Part shown: one piece after another, positions 1 through 8,805 of the stretch
Numbering within the stretch: position 1 is the stretch's first letter
Layout: each line of letters opens with the position of its first letter
Assembly: GCF_002754935.1 (NCBI RefSeq)
Contig: NZ_CP018092.1
Span: forward strand, 1,488,001 to 1,552,000
Direction of reading: 5' to 3'
DNA from: Thermostichus lividus PCC 6715
Lineage (GTDB): Bacteria > Cyanobacteriota > Cyanobacteriia > Thermosynechococcales > Thermosynechococcaceae
DNA length: 64,000 nucleotides
The notes under the pieces: model-generated
Database searches by the model: none
The model's input: the letters and a program-made list of their open reading frames with translations, nothing else
Told to the model about the DNA's origin: nothing
Position numbers and translations under genes: made by a program

Positions 1-1
1 G

Positions 2-1156
2 GGGGAGCAACTGCTGCAACGCTTTATGGGATCGCCCCTCACTGAGGTGAACGGCATCAAGATCTTTAGCGCGAAAGGAGTTTTACCGACGGCTGAACAG
101 GGGGCGATCGCCCTCGTCAACCATGCTGATCAGTCTTATATTGTCTGGAGTCGGCACCAGAGCGCCCTTAAAGAGGTCATTACCACCGCTCAGGCAAATA
201 ACGGTATTGCCACCAAATCCGATTATCAGCACGCCATCAAGGACTTACCCCCCCGCCGTCCCCTCGTGGAACTCTACGTCAATTTACCTGCCTTTGTTGC
301 CAGCCAGTCTGCGGCTCCCGATGGCGCACTACCGAACCCCCCCCGAGACATTGAAGGGCTAGTGGCTGCTGTCGATATGACTCCGCAGGACATTGACCTG
401 CAAGCCGTGACGTGGATCCCCCAAGACCGACAGCGCCTTATCCAAGAAGGGCAAAGTCGGGAGCTGAGTCGTCTGGTGCCCGATACAACATTAGCGTTTT
501 ACGGTGCTGGCTCCTTTCAAGCCCTCTGGCAAAATACGCCCCAGGGTGTGCAAAAGGCGATTAGCGACACTGTTGAGGACTTGACAGGCCTAGACTGGCA
601 GAGCACCTTTGTGCCTTGGATGACCGGTGAATTTGCCGCTGCATTTGTGCCAGTGCCCTCGCTGCGCAATGCTCCCAGCCTCCTATTTTTGAGCCAAACC
701 AACGATCGCCCCCGTGCGGAAGCAGCATTTCAAGAACTGGATCAGCAAATTCGCGATCGGCTGAAGTGGCGGATCCAGCAAACCAGCCCAGCGCCGCAGC
801 CCATGACCACGTGGAGTATTCCCCCTGGCTTACCGGTTGCCCAGCACGGCTGGCTCAGCAATAACACCCTGTTTTTAGGTCTAGGGCCGTCCCTCTTGGC
901 GGATATTACCCCCCGGCCACCTCGCCCCCTTGCCGATAGCCCACTGTACCGTGCCGTTATTCCCCATCCGCGCGGGGCGCAGTTGTATATTAACCTTAGC
1001 GATCTGAGTCTGTTTGAAAATAGCCTGCTGCTGCCGCAATTGGCACCAGATGTGGCGCGATCGCTGCAACCCTTTGCCGCCTTGGGTGTGACCACCCAAG
1101 TTCGGAATCCGCAACAAACGCTTTACACTGTCCGAATTCGCTTAAAAGACTCATAG
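2..1156 (+). CDS. DUF3352 domain protein, 5'-truncated by window edge
   Basis: The reading frame is open from base 2 to the stop at 1156, so the true start lies upstream; the ATG at 26 is an internal methionine, not a supported start. The visible 384 or so residues resemble the cyanobacterial DUF3352 family, whose function is unknown and which is usually exported or membrane-anchored. The recognisable core is the stretch PDTTLAFYGAGSFQALWQ, followed by a segment with WMTGEFAAAFVP. No membrane segment is visible; an N-terminal anchor would be in the missing part. Family assignment is from memory. Confidence 0.75.
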   Translation, partial: GEQLLQRFMGSPLTEVNGIKIFSAKGVLPTAEQGAIALVNHADQSYIVWSRHQSALKEVITTAQANNGIATKSDYQHAIKDLPPRRPLVELYVNLPAFVASQSAAPDGALPNPPRDIEGLVAAVDMTPQDIDLQAVTWIPQDRQRLIQEGQSRELSRLVPDTTLAFYGAGSFQALWQNTPQGVQKAISDTVEDLTGLDWQSTFVPWMTGEFAAAFVPVPSLRNAPSLLFLSQTNDRPRAEAAFQELDQQIRDRLKWRIQQTSPAPQPMTTWSIPPGLPVAQHGWLSNNTLFLGLGPSLLADITPRPPRPLADSPLYRAVIPHPRGAQLYINLSDLSLFENSLLLPQLAPDVARSLQPFAALGVTTQVRNPQQTLYTVRIRLKDS

Positions 1157-1203
1157 GTGACGTAGGATGTTGTGATCTATGGAGGGGGACAGCAGTACGC
1201 ACT

Positions 1204-2133
1204 GTGGATGCTGACGTTTTACTCAAACGCTATAACCTTGGCGATCGCGACTTTAGCGGCACTCATTTGCGCCGCGCCAACCTCAGTCGCTGCATTCTCA
1301 CAGGGATTGACCTGTCTCGCGCCGATCTCACCGATGCCGCACTGCAGGGAGCGAACCTGCAAGGGGCAGATCTGCAAGGCGCCATTCTCAGCGACGTGAA
1401 CCTGAGCCAAGCGGATTTGCGCGGCGCCGACCTCCGAGGGGTGATTCTTGTGAGTGCGGATCTACGCTGGGTATCGCTACGGAAAGCTAACTTAACGGGG
1501 GCTGATTTGAGTCGTGCCAACTTGGCCAATGCCGATCTCAGTGAAGCCAACCTCACCGGTGCCCAACTCAGTGAAGCCATCTTGCGGGATGCAAACCTGA
1601 CCTTAGCGGATTTGACCCTAGCGGAACTGGAGCGCGCCAACCTGAGTCGTGCCAACTTGACCGAGGCTTACCTGCGCGGTGCTGACTTAGCAGATGCCAT
1701 CCTGCGGGAAAGCCAACTGGTACAAGCCAACCTGCGGGGTGCCAACCTAGGAGCCACCAATTTGCAGCAAGCCAACCTTGAGCGAGCCGTGCTGATTGGG
1801 GCAAACCTGCGCCGCGCTCGCTTAGAAGAAGCCAATTTGCGGGAGGTGTCGTTTAAGGAAGCCAATTTACGCCATGCCTGCCTTGACAAAGCCAAGTTGG
1901 TGGGGGCTGACCTGCGGGGGGTAAGCTTGGCACGGGCACTCTTGCGCGGGGCGGATCTAAATTCGGCGATTTTAATCGGTGCTAACCTCATGGGGGCAAA
2001 CCTCAGCGGTGCTGATCTACGGGGGGCAAACCTCATTGAAGCGATTTTGACCGGTGCCAGTCTCAGCGGTGTGGATCTCAGTGTGGTGGATATGACCCAA
2101 GCGATTCTTCCCGATGGTGAACTATCGGCTTAG
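1204..2133 (+). CDS. pentapeptide-repeat protein
   Basis: This 309-residue protein is almost entirely A(D/N)LXX pentapeptides from about residue 12 to 300 (for example RANLS, QGADL, RGANL), which fold into a right-handed quadrilateral beta-helix. Cyanobacteria carry many such proteins and their individual roles are mostly unknown. There is no signal peptide or membrane segment, so a cytoplasmic location is likely. The start is a GTG at 1204; a GGAGG lies at 1181-1185, rather far upstream, so the start is less certain than the frame. Its stop overlaps by four bases the stop of the convergent FAH-family gene. Confidence 0.9.
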   Translation: MDADVLLKRYNLGDRDFSGTHLRRANLSRCILTGIDLSRADLTDAALQGANLQGADLQGAILSDVNLSQADLRGADLRGVILVSADLRWVSLRKANLTGADLSRANLANADLSEANLTGAQLSEAILRDANLTLADLTLAELERANLSRANLTEAYLRGADLADAILRESQLVQANLRGANLGATNLQQANLERAVLIGANLRRARLEEANLREVSFKEANLRHACLDKAKLVGADLRGVSLARALLRGADLNSAILIGANLMGANLSGADLRGANLIEAILTGASLSGVDLSVVDMTQAILPDGELSA

Positions 2134-2939
2134 TAGATACGTTCTAGAGATGGAGTCCACGGTGTTTCTGGGGTAGTGACGATCGAGACTAAGCTGCCAA
2201 TGCCTTCAACCTCAACCCGGACGCGATCGCCCACCTTAAGCGAGCCAATTCCCTCCGGCGTACCAGTTAAGATCACATCGCCAGGCAGCAGCGTCATCAC
2301 ATAGCTAATAAAGCTCACCAGCTTGGCGGGGGAAAAAACCATTTGATCAATGGTGGCCGACTGCATTGGTTGTGGTGCATCGTTCACAAAGGTTTGCAAG
2401 CGGGCATCGCTAGCCACATGGCGAACAATCCACGGACCAAGGGGACAAAAGGTATCAAATCCTTTTGAACGAGTCCACTGCTGCTCTCGCTGTTGAATAT
2501 CTCGAGCGGTGACATCATTGGCCACAGTATAGCCCCAGATATGGCTGAGCGCCTCGGTTGGGGTGCAGGCGCGGGTGCGTTCCCCTATCACTACCGCCAG
2601 CTCCCCTTCATAGTCTAGTTGGCTAATCTGGGGAGGATACCAGATGGGAGCACCAGGGGCTTGCACAGTGGTGGGGGGCTTGAGAAAAATAAGCGGCTCT
2701 GTTGGCACTGTGCTTCCCATTTCCGCCGCATGCTTGGGGTAGTTGCGGCCAACGGCAACAATTTTTGATGGCGAACAGGGTGCTAATAGTTGATAAGCGT
2801 CGGGGCGCAGCACTTGGGGGGTGGGTTGCCCGTGCAGCCACGGTGCAGCATCCCAAACGATGACCTCACGGTTCAATTGCAGTGTGCCATAGCACACTTG
2901 CCCCGCCGTGGTTTGTACTCGCACAAAGCGATCGACCAT
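2130..2939 (-). CDS. fumarylacetoacetate hydrolase family protein
   Basis: The 269-residue product has the FAH C-terminal catalytic fold: VAVGRNYPKHAAEMG in the first half, the acidic metal-ligand segment YEGELAVVIGE, the VANDVTARDIQ segment, and the C-terminal signature LTGTPEGIGSLKVGD. Relatives are 2-hydroxyhepta-2,4-diene-1,7-dioate isomerases, acylpyruvases or oxaloacetate decarboxylases acting in the cytoplasm with a divalent metal; the substrate cannot be told from sequence alone. An AGGAGG about a dozen bases upstream of the ATG supports the start. The 438-bp mobile element begins 49 bp upstream, so little native promoter remains between them. Confidence 0.88.
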   Translation of the reverse strand: MVDRFVRVQTTAGQVCYGTLQLNREVIVWDAAPWLHGQPTPQVLRPDAYQLLAPCSPSKIVAVGRNYPKHAAEMGSTVPTEPLIFLKPPTTVQAPGAPIWYPPQISQLDYEGELAVVIGERTRACTPTEALSHIWGYTVANDVTARDIQQREQQWTRSKGFDTFCPLGPWIVRHVASDARLQTFVNDAPQPMQSATIDQMVFSPAKLVSFISYVMTLLPGDVILTGTPEGIGSLKVGDRVRVEVEGIGSLVSIVTTPETPWTPSLERIY

Positions 2940-2987
2940 GCCCCCCGACCTCCTGTAAAGGATTGCAAACTACGGTGTTAGAATTAT

Positions 2988-3425
2988 AGGAGTGATGTGG
3001 GCGGGCTAAAACCCCTCCGCTTTAGCGAGGGGATACAGCCAACTCAGGGGGCTTTAGCCCTCTCTATGTGTTAAACTAGAGACGTGGAAAGTAGGCGTAT
3101 CAACTACGCGAAGAAACATCCTAGTACGGAGAAATCCCGGCAAGTAAGTCACTACCGCTTTGGCGGCAAGCCTAAACCACTGCAAGCAATGGCAGGATGT
3201 TGAGCGTATCGAATTGGCTAGTGTTGAAAAGCGCGAAACCACGAACCGAAACATAAACGTAGTCCCAATAGCAGAAATGCTTGAGGTGAGTAGGGGGTCT
3301 TTGACTGCCCCCACCCGCATTAAGTTGTGGGTGACAGCTCAAGGGAAAAGCGAAGCAACGCGGCTTCAGCCCGTTGCGTAGCATCCTTTGGGAATCCCCT
3401 CTCTTTCAAGGAGGGGAGAAGTCAA
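2988..3425 (+). mobile_element. 438-bp IS200/IS605-type non-autonomous element, copy 1
   Basis: This is one of five copies, all exactly 438 bp when bounded by a preceding TTAT (2984-2987) and a terminal TCAA (3422-3425). An imperfect hairpin (CCCCT...AGGGG) sits near the left end and a second (CCCCTC...GAGGGG) near the right end. Target-adjacent left cut, TCAA right end, subterminal foldback hairpins and no target duplication fit the IS200/IS605 family. There is no transposase; a 73-codon sense frame at 3160-3381 is conserved among copies but is unrecognised. The copy ends 57 bp before the rpsF start, inside its leader. Confidence 0.85.
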
Positions 3426-3482
3426 AAAGCCTTACTTTTTGATGCAAATTCAAAAGGTCTTCAGTCCATAAGGAGCTTGCGT

Positions 3483-3827
3483 GTGATTAATCGTACTTAC
3501 GAAACCCTCTACATTATTCGCCCGGATGTTGGTGAGGAGCAACTGGAGCAAATTATTAGCCAATTTCGCACGTTGTTAGAGGAACAGGGTGCCACCAAAC
3601 TAAAACTGCAAAATCGTGGCAAGCGCCGTTTTGCCTATCCTATTAAGAAACTACGGGAAGGGTACTATGTGCTCATGACCTATACAGCACCCGGCACGGC
3701 GATCGCTCCGATGGAAAAAGCCATGCGTCTGAATGAGGCAATTCTGCGGTTTATGACCATTACCACCGAGGCAGAGAGTGACCAGGATGAGGTTGAAAGT
3801 GATAATCCAGTCCTAGCACGGGCTTAA
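3483..3827 (+). CDS. rpsF: 30S ribosomal protein S6
   Basis: The 114-residue product has the S6 ferredoxin-like fold signatures: N-terminal YETLYIIRPDVGEEQLEQII and central GKRRFAYPIKKLREGYYVLM. S6 binds 16S rRNA with S18 in the platform of the small subunit. The GTG start at 3483 is chosen because AGGAG lies at 3471-3475 and because homology begins here. The frame continues upstream into the 438-bp mobile element, but that part is not S6. The acidic C-terminal tail is usual in cyanobacterial S6. With a mobile element just upstream, its native promoter may have been displaced or replaced. Confidence 0.95.
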   Translation: MINRTYETLYIIRPDVGEEQLEQIISQFRTLLEEQGATKLKLQNRGKRRFAYPIKKLREGYYVLMTYTAPGTAIAPMEKAMRLNEAILRFMTITTEAESDQDEVESDNPVLARA

Positions 3828-3857
3828 GCTGCTGCCGTCGTTACAGGAAGAGGCATC

Positions 3858-5468
3858 ATGGCACAACCCTCAGGGTCATGGATTTGCGATGGCACCCCTA
3901 AAAATGGTCAGAGCTACCCAAATGCCAGTGGTGCCCACCCCCCCTACGAAAATTTTGGGCCAGACTGTGTTATCTGTGGCCTGCCCCGCGAGGCAATGGC
4001 CGCAGCAAATCCTAAGGCAACAGGGAGAACCTTTCCGGTTGCGTTAGTGGCGCTGTTAATTGCTGCTGCTGGGTTAGTGGGGGGGATTGGCTATTTAGGC
4101 TATCGCTTGCTATTGGGGGATAGAAACCCCACAGGACAGCCCACTGTTAATGCCAATGCAGACAGCCGCCAATTGATCAGCCAAACCAGTACTCGCAACA
4201 GTGCCTATATCAGTCAAGGGGAAAAAATCCTGATCAATGAGCCGAATCCTCAGCGAGCCGCCCTCAAGCAGGAGGCTGCCCTTGCCTTTGATCAGGGGAA
4301 CTGGGCCGCGGCGATCGCCAAGTACCAGGCTCTAGTCGATGCCGATCCCAATGACCCGGAAGCTCGCATTTACCTCAATAATGCCCGGGCACGCCAAACA
4401 GGACAGCCCATGACCATGGCTGCCGTTGTCCCTATTGGCAGCAGCCCAGACACGGCCAAGGAAATTTTACGCGGTGTGGCTCAGCACCAAACAAACTTTA
4501 ACGCTAGCGCGCCCAATCGTGCCCTTGAAGTGGCCATTGTCAATGAAAACAGCCCCAACGGTGTGACCAGTTTGGCCGAGGATTTAATTAACAGTTCTGT
4601 GCAGGGGGTACTAGGTCATGGTGCCGATGCCAACAGTCGTGCGGCATTGCAACGGTACGAACAAGCAGGCATGGCGGCACTGTCGCCCTTGACAACCAGT
4701 GTAACCACTGGCGCAGGCACAACAGTCAAGGTGCAAACCCTCTCCCTGAGCCAGAAGGGGCAGCAACTGCTCGAAACATACCTTGACAATGCGGCCAATA
4801 CCCTTGCTAAGATGGCGGCCAAAACTGTGCCCAACCCCAAAGTTGCCCTCATTTACAACAGCGATAGCCCCTACAGCAACGACCTCAAAACCAAGCTAGC
4901 TGTTACCCTCCCTAGCTTCGGTGCCTCAGTCGTTCAGGAGATCAATGCAGCAGCAGCGGGCTTTAATGCAAGCCAAGCGATGACGACTGCGCGGCAAGCG
5001 GGTGCTAACACAACCATTTTGGCCATGAGTCGTGCCCGGGTCAATGATGCCGTTGCCTTGGCGATCGCCAACCAAACCCAACCCCCCCCTATTCAACTCT
5101 TTGGCAGTGATCAGCTCTATACGCCCGATCTCCTCATTAAAGGAGATAGTGCCATCAACGGCATGATTTTGGCAGTTCCCTGGAGCACTAGCCCCAACGA
5201 TCCCTTTGCCCAACAGGCGGCTCAAGCATGGCGGGGGCAAATTAGCTGGCGAACCACAACCGCCTACGATGCCACCCAAGCCTTAGCCCGAGCGATGGCT
5301 CAGGGGGGCGATCGCGCCGCCACCCAGCAATTACTGCGTCAAGGGGTTCAAATTCAAGGGCAAACCGCCAGCAATAGCTTTGATCAAGTACCACTGGTAC
5401 AGGCAGTACCGGGAACAGGCGGCCCGCGTGGGTCAAACTACCAGTTCAATTCGTTGACAGGAATCTGA
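3858..5468 (+). CDS. membrane-anchored periplasmic-binding-fold (ABC receptor-like) protein
   Basis: The 536-residue protein has an unusual cytoplasmic head with three cysteines (C10, C37, C40, the last two as CVIC), one membrane helix at about 59-86, a TPR-like segment at about 130-180 (FDQGNWAAAIAKYQALVDADPND), and then a type I periplasmic-binding fold resembling branched-chain amino acid/receptor ligand-binding domains. No transporter permease or ATPase is adjacent, so it may be a sensor or scaffold rather than a transport receptor. The ATG at 3858 has AGGAAG upstream. It follows rpsF by 30 bp on the same strand and may be co-transcribed. Confidence 0.75.
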   Translation: MAQPSGSWICDGTPKNGQSYPNASGAHPPYENFGPDCVICGLPREAMAAANPKATGRTFPVALVALLIAAAGLVGGIGYLGYRLLLGDRNPTGQPTVNANADSRQLISQTSTRNSAYISQGEKILINEPNPQRAALKQEAALAFDQGNWAAAIAKYQALVDADPNDPEARIYLNNARARQTGQPMTMAAVVPIGSSPDTAKEILRGVAQHQTNFNASAPNRALEVAIVNENSPNGVTSLAEDLINSSVQGVLGHGADANSRAALQRYEQAGMAALSPLTTSVTTGAGTTVKVQTLSLSQKGQQLLETYLDNAANTLAKMAAKTVPNPKVALIYNSDSPYSNDLKTKLAVTLPSFGASVVQEINAAAAGFNASQAMTTARQAGANTTILAMSRARVNDAVALAIANQTQPPPIQLFGSDQLYTPDLLIKGDSAINGMILAVPWSTSPNDPFAQQAAQAWRGQISWRTTTAYDATQALARAMAQGGDRAATQQLLRQGVQIQGQTASNSFDQVPLVQAVPGTGGPRGSNYQFNSLTGI

Positions 5469-5765
5469 TACTGCCTGTGGAAAACCATGATCTAGCCTCT
5501 TTGTCGCAATTCCTGTCGGCTCTACCCGCGAACCTGAGCCTCGTGCTATATTAAGCCTAGTCTGGCTGCGGCGTTGGTGACTGCCAATATTGTTTTGTGA
5601 TCTACAATTACAAAACATATGGGAATCATCACCGTGGGTGGCAGTAAACTGACCCTAGAGTTAGAAACTTTTAAGCCTGCGGTTAAAATTCCCCCCTAGT
5701 TTCTACTAGGTCATAAACTGAGGTAAAACGGCGCTGCGGTTAGGCGTTTTCTCTGAACCAAATGA
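5469..5765. other. intergenic between convergent genes; short frame and small hairpin
   Basis: About 300 bp separate two convergent genes. A 6-bp perfect hairpin (CCTAGT-TTCT-ACTAGG) lies at 5695-5710 and could assist termination, although no clear T-run follows. An ATG-started frame of 26 codons (5619-5699, beginning MGIITVGG) lies on the plus strand without a convincing ribosome-binding site; I do not claim it as a gene. Nothing else is recognisable. Confidence 0.4.
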
Positions 5766-6794
5766 CTAATCGCCCGCAAAAATGTAATCGTAAAGCTCCT
5801 CCGGTTGCGGTTCGGGGCTATTTTCCGCAAATTCCACCGCTTCATCAACGCTAGCTTGTACCTTTTTCTCGATATTTTGTAGGTCTTCCGTAGTCGCTAG
5901 AGCTTGCTCTACCAAGTACGCCCCCAACTTTTTAATTGGGTCACGCTTTAGCCAAAATTCCTTTTCTTCCTTAGAGCGCAACTCGTCCGGATCAGCCAGC
6001 GAGTGCCCTCGGAATCGATAGGTCAGGGCTTCAATGAGGGTTGGGCCTTCCCCAGCACGGGCACGGGCGATCGCCGCCTCAGCAACCGTGCGAACTGCCA
6101 GCACATCCATGCCATCCACTTCTTCGCCGACCATGCCAAATGCTTTGGCTTTCTGGTAAATCTCAGTTTCCGAGCTAGCGCGATCGTGCGCCATCCCAAT
6201 GGCCCACTTATTATTTTCAACCACAAAGAGGATAGGCAATTTCCAGAGGGCAGCCATATTCAAACATTCAAAAAACTGGCCATTATTGCTTGCCCCATCA
6301 CCAAAGAAGCACGCCGTCACTTGATCGGCATTGGTATCCCCCATAACGTGACGGCGGTACATCGACTGAAATGCTGCCCCCGTCGCTACAGGAATGCCTT
6401 CAGCAACAAAGGCAAAGCCCCCTAAAAAGTTATGCTCCGCCGAAAACAGGTGCATAGAACCACCCCGTCCTTTACTGCATCCTGTTGCTTTGCCAAATAA
6501 TTCTGCCATAACCTGCCGCGCGGGCACTCCTGCACTCAACGCATGCACATGATCGCGGTAGGTGCTACACACATAGTCATCTGGGCGCATGGCCTTAATC
6601 ACACCGGTGGACACCGCCTCTTGGCCGTTATAGAGATGAACAAACCCAAACATCCGCCCACGGTAGTACATTTCCGCACACTTATCCTCAAAGGTACGCC
6701 CCAAAACCATATCCTCATAAAGGGCTAACCCCTGTTCGCGAGTAATAGTGGTTTGGGGAACGGATAACGAGGGGAGACTACGCTCTTGAACCAT
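5766..6794 (-). CDS. pdhA: pyruvate dehydrogenase E1 component subunit alpha
   Basis: The 342-residue protein is the alpha subunit of the thiamine-diphosphate E1 enzyme that decarboxylates pyruvate for acetyl-CoA synthesis. The ThDP motif GDG...NN is visible as [16 protein letters not shown] ending in VVENNKWAI. The loop [10 protein letters not shown] and the C-terminal [13 protein letters not shown] segment are typical. The frame extends to a TTG at 6809, but the ATG at 6794 (MVQERS) is the better start by family length. E1 beta and E2 are not adjacent. The gene is followed upstream by about 130 bp of presumed promoter and then by copy 2 of the 438-bp element. Confidence 0.95.
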   Translation of the reverse strand: MVQERSLPSLSVPQTTITREQGLALYEDMVLGRTFEDKCAEMYYRGRMFGFVHLYNGQEAVSTGVIKAMRPDDYVCSTYRDHVHALSAGVPARQVMAELFGKATGCSKGRGGSMHLFSAEHNFLGGFAFVAEGIPVATGAAFQSMYRRHVMGDTNADQVTACFFGDGASNNGQFFECLNMAALWKLPILFVVENNKWAIGMAHDRASSETEIYQKAKAFGMVGEEVDGMDVLAVRTVAEAAIARARAGEGPTLIEALTYRFRGHSLADPDELRSKEEKEFWLKRDPIKKLGAYLVEQALATTEDLQNIEKKVQASVDEAVEFAENSPEPQPEELYDYIFAGD

Positions 6795-6926
6795 AGAAGA
6801 CAACCACAAGATCAGAGGTGGACGATAAGGATAAGGTTATGTCCGTAGTATTGACATCACATTATCGTAACAAACTATGGGGCAGCAAATCCGTTAAAGT
6901 CTAGATGGCAATATGCTGTCCTAGCC

Positions 6927-7364
6927 TTGACTTCTCCCCTCTTTGAAAGAGAGGGGATTCCCAAAGGATGCTACGCAACGGGCTGAAGCCACATTGCTTC
7001 GCTTTTCCCTTGAGCTGTCACCCACAACTTAATGCGGGTGGGAGCAGTCAAAGACCCCCTACTCACCTCAAGCATTCCTGCTATTGGGACTACGTTTATG
7101 TTTCGGTTTGTGGTTTCGCGCTTTTCAACACTAGCCAATTCGATACGCTCAACATCCTGCCATTGCTTGCAGTGGTTTAGGCTTGCCGCCAAAGCGGTAG
7201 TGACTTACTTGCCGGGATCTCTCCGTACTAGGATGTTTCTTCGCGTAGTTGATACGCCTACTTTCCACGTCTCTAGTTTAACGCATAGAGAGGGCTAAAG
7301 CCCCCTGAGTTGGCTGTATCCCCTCGCTAAAGCGGAGGGGTTTTAGCCCGCCCACATCACTACT
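6927..7364 (-). mobile_element. 438-bp IS200/IS605-type non-autonomous element, copy 2
   Basis: In minus orientation the copy is preceded by TTAT (complement of 7365-7368) and ends in TCAA (complement of 6927-6930). It is 438 bp long, with the same terminal hairpins as copy 1. It belongs to a second sequence subtype shared with copy 5: both have GAGATCC where copies 1, 3 and 4 have GAAATCC, and a GGAATG instead of GAAATG inside. Flanks are unlike those of the other copies and show no target duplication. It lies between pdhA and the DUF3611 gene. Confidence 0.85.
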
Positions 7365-7426
7365 ATAAAAAGACCCGCATCGATAATTCGCTATGATCAA
7401 GCCTGAGCCATTCCTCACAAGATCCC

Positions 7427-8008
7427 ATGGAACGCCTCCCCGGTAACGCCCCCTCTCATCGCAGTACAACGCAACCACTGCACCGCCTTGGCCAAGAACT
7501 GCAGCGGTTTGGTTGGATTGGCTTTTGGACTCAGGTGGTCTTGGGGTTTGTCTCACTGCTAATTGTGATTATTGTCATCTTTAGCCGCAGTTTCAACCTC
7601 AATCGATCCCAAGGCAGTCCCACCTTAGGCTTGGTACTGGCCATTATTGGCTTAGTCTTTTTGGGGGTGAGTATTTACTGCTGCTATCGCTATCCGCAAC
7701 TGGGGCGCCGCTTAGATCGCCCAGAAAACCGACCCACCAAGGAGCACGTTATTCGCAGCTTAAATATTGGGTTGTGGGTGAATGTGGCGGGGATGATCTT
7801 TACGGTGGCAGCGGCTGAATGGAATGTGGGGATGTTGCTGCTGAAGGTTTTGTCGATTCCCCAAGGGGCTGCGGTCTATGCAACGAATGTGCTCATTGAA
7901 CCCTTGGAAATTTTCATTATTCAGGCCAAGGTGAATACCATTGCGGCGCAACTGACGGGTATTATTGTGGCTCTGTGGCTCTTACGTTGTGTGCGCCGTC
8001 CTCTCTAA
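7427..8008 (+). CDS. DUF3611 family membrane protein
   Basis: This 193-residue protein matches the DUF3611 family of cyanobacteria and chloroplasts, whose function is unknown. Four hydrophobic segments are visible at roughly 34-57, 69-87, 110-128 and 168-185, with a conserved RFGWIGFWTQVVLGFVS start to the first. The segment IPQGAAVYATNVLIEPLEIFIIQA before the last helix is characteristic. It is 15 bp upstream of pyrF on the same strand, suggesting co-transcription. The mobile element ends 62 bp upstream of its ATG. Confidence 0.85.
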   Translation: MERLPGNAPSHRSTTQPLHRLGQELQRFGWIGFWTQVVLGFVSLLIVIIVIFSRSFNLNRSQGSPTLGLVLAIIGLVFLGVSIYCCYRYPQLGRRLDRPENRPTKEHVIRSLNIGLWVNVAGMIFTVAAAEWNVGMLLLKVLSIPQGAAVYATNVLIEPLEIFIIQAKVNTIAAQLTGIIVALWLLRCVRRPL

Positions 8009-8023
8009 ACCTGTTTTCTCTAA

Positions 8024-8758
8024 ATGCCTGTGTTTGAGTCCCCTACTGCTGTTGCTGCAAAAATTATTGTTGCTCTGGATGTGCCCACCCTCTCCGAGGC
8101 GATCGCCACCCTGAAGGCGCTACCGCAGGTGCAATTCTGGAAAGTTGGGCTGGAGCTCTTTTGTGCTACTGGCCCAGCCATTCTTGAGGTGCTCAAAGCC
8201 GAGGAAAAACGTATTTTCTTAGATCTCAAACTCCACGACATTCCCAATACCGTTGCTGCGGCAGCCCGGGCGATCGCCCCCTTTGGGGTTGACTTCCTAA
8301 CTATTCACACCGCTACGGGGCTGGCGGGGTTACAGGCGGCTCAGGCGGCGCTGGCGCATACCCCCACCCAACTCCTTGGGGTTACCCTCCTCACCAGCAT
8401 TGATGCAGTTACCTTGCGAACCCAATTGCAGTGTGACCTAGAGGTGCCCACCTACGTCAAGCGTATGGCCAGCCTTGCCTACGAAGCAGGCCTAGGGGGA
8501 ATTGTCTGCTCTGCCCAGGAAGCTGCTCAGATCAAAACCCTGTGGGGGGAATCCTTTTTACGGGTGTGTCCGGGGATTCGGCCAACGGGAACGGCAACCG
8601 CTGATCAGGCGCGATCGCTAACGCCAGAGGCAGCCTTTGCTGCTGGCGCCTCCTACTTGGTGATAGGTCGCCCGATTCTCACGGCTCCAGATCCTGCCCA
8701 AGCCTTTGCGGACATTTGCCAGCGTTGCCTGACCGAAAAACGAGACGCAAACCCCTAG
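8024..8758 (+). CDS. pyrF: orotidine 5'-phosphate decarboxylase
   Basis: The 244-residue enzyme converts OMP to UMP, the last step of de novo pyrimidine synthesis. The catalytic signature is FLDLKLHDIPNTV (Lys and Asp charge network), preceded by IIVALDVPT and followed by CPGIRP and the phosphate-binding VIGRPI near the C terminus. The length is normal for the family. It lies 15 bp downstream of the DUF3611 gene and probably shares its transcript. Confidence 0.96.
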   Translation: MPVFESPTAVAAKIIVALDVPTLSEAIATLKALPQVQFWKVGLELFCATGPAILEVLKAEEKRIFLDLKLHDIPNTVAAAARAIAPFGVDFLTIHTATGLAGLQAAQAALAHTPTQLLGVTLLTSIDAVTLRTQLQCDLEVPTYVKRMASLAYEAGLGGIVCSAQEAAQIKTLWGESFLRVCPGIRPTGTATADQARSLTPEAAFAAGASYLVIGRPILTAPDPAQAFADICQRCLTEKRDANP

Positions 8759-8805
8759 CTTTAGCTATGGAGATAAATCGATAGTGGCTTTAGCCACGAG
8801 CCGCC

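Noticed and set aside
1263-2036. Long minus-strand frames across the pentapeptide gene
   Set aside because: Shadows of the repetitive codon pattern; Arg/Ser/Ala-rich low-complexity translations.
3054-3320. 88-residue frame antisense in the 438-bp element (and its copies)
   Set aside because: Conserved only because the copies are recent; no recognisable domain and no independent start signal.
2988-3425. Group II intron as an explanation for the 438-bp repeats
   Set aside because: No GTGYG start or domain V hairpin; the TTAT/TCAA ends and terminal hairpins fit IS200/IS605 instead.
3327-3482. In-frame extension of rpsF upstream to 3327
   Set aside because: The extra residues come from the right end of the 438-bp element; S6 homology and a ribosome-binding site begin at 3483.
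5619-5699. 26-codon frame MGIITVGG...
   Set aside because: No ribosome-binding site and no family match; too short to claim.
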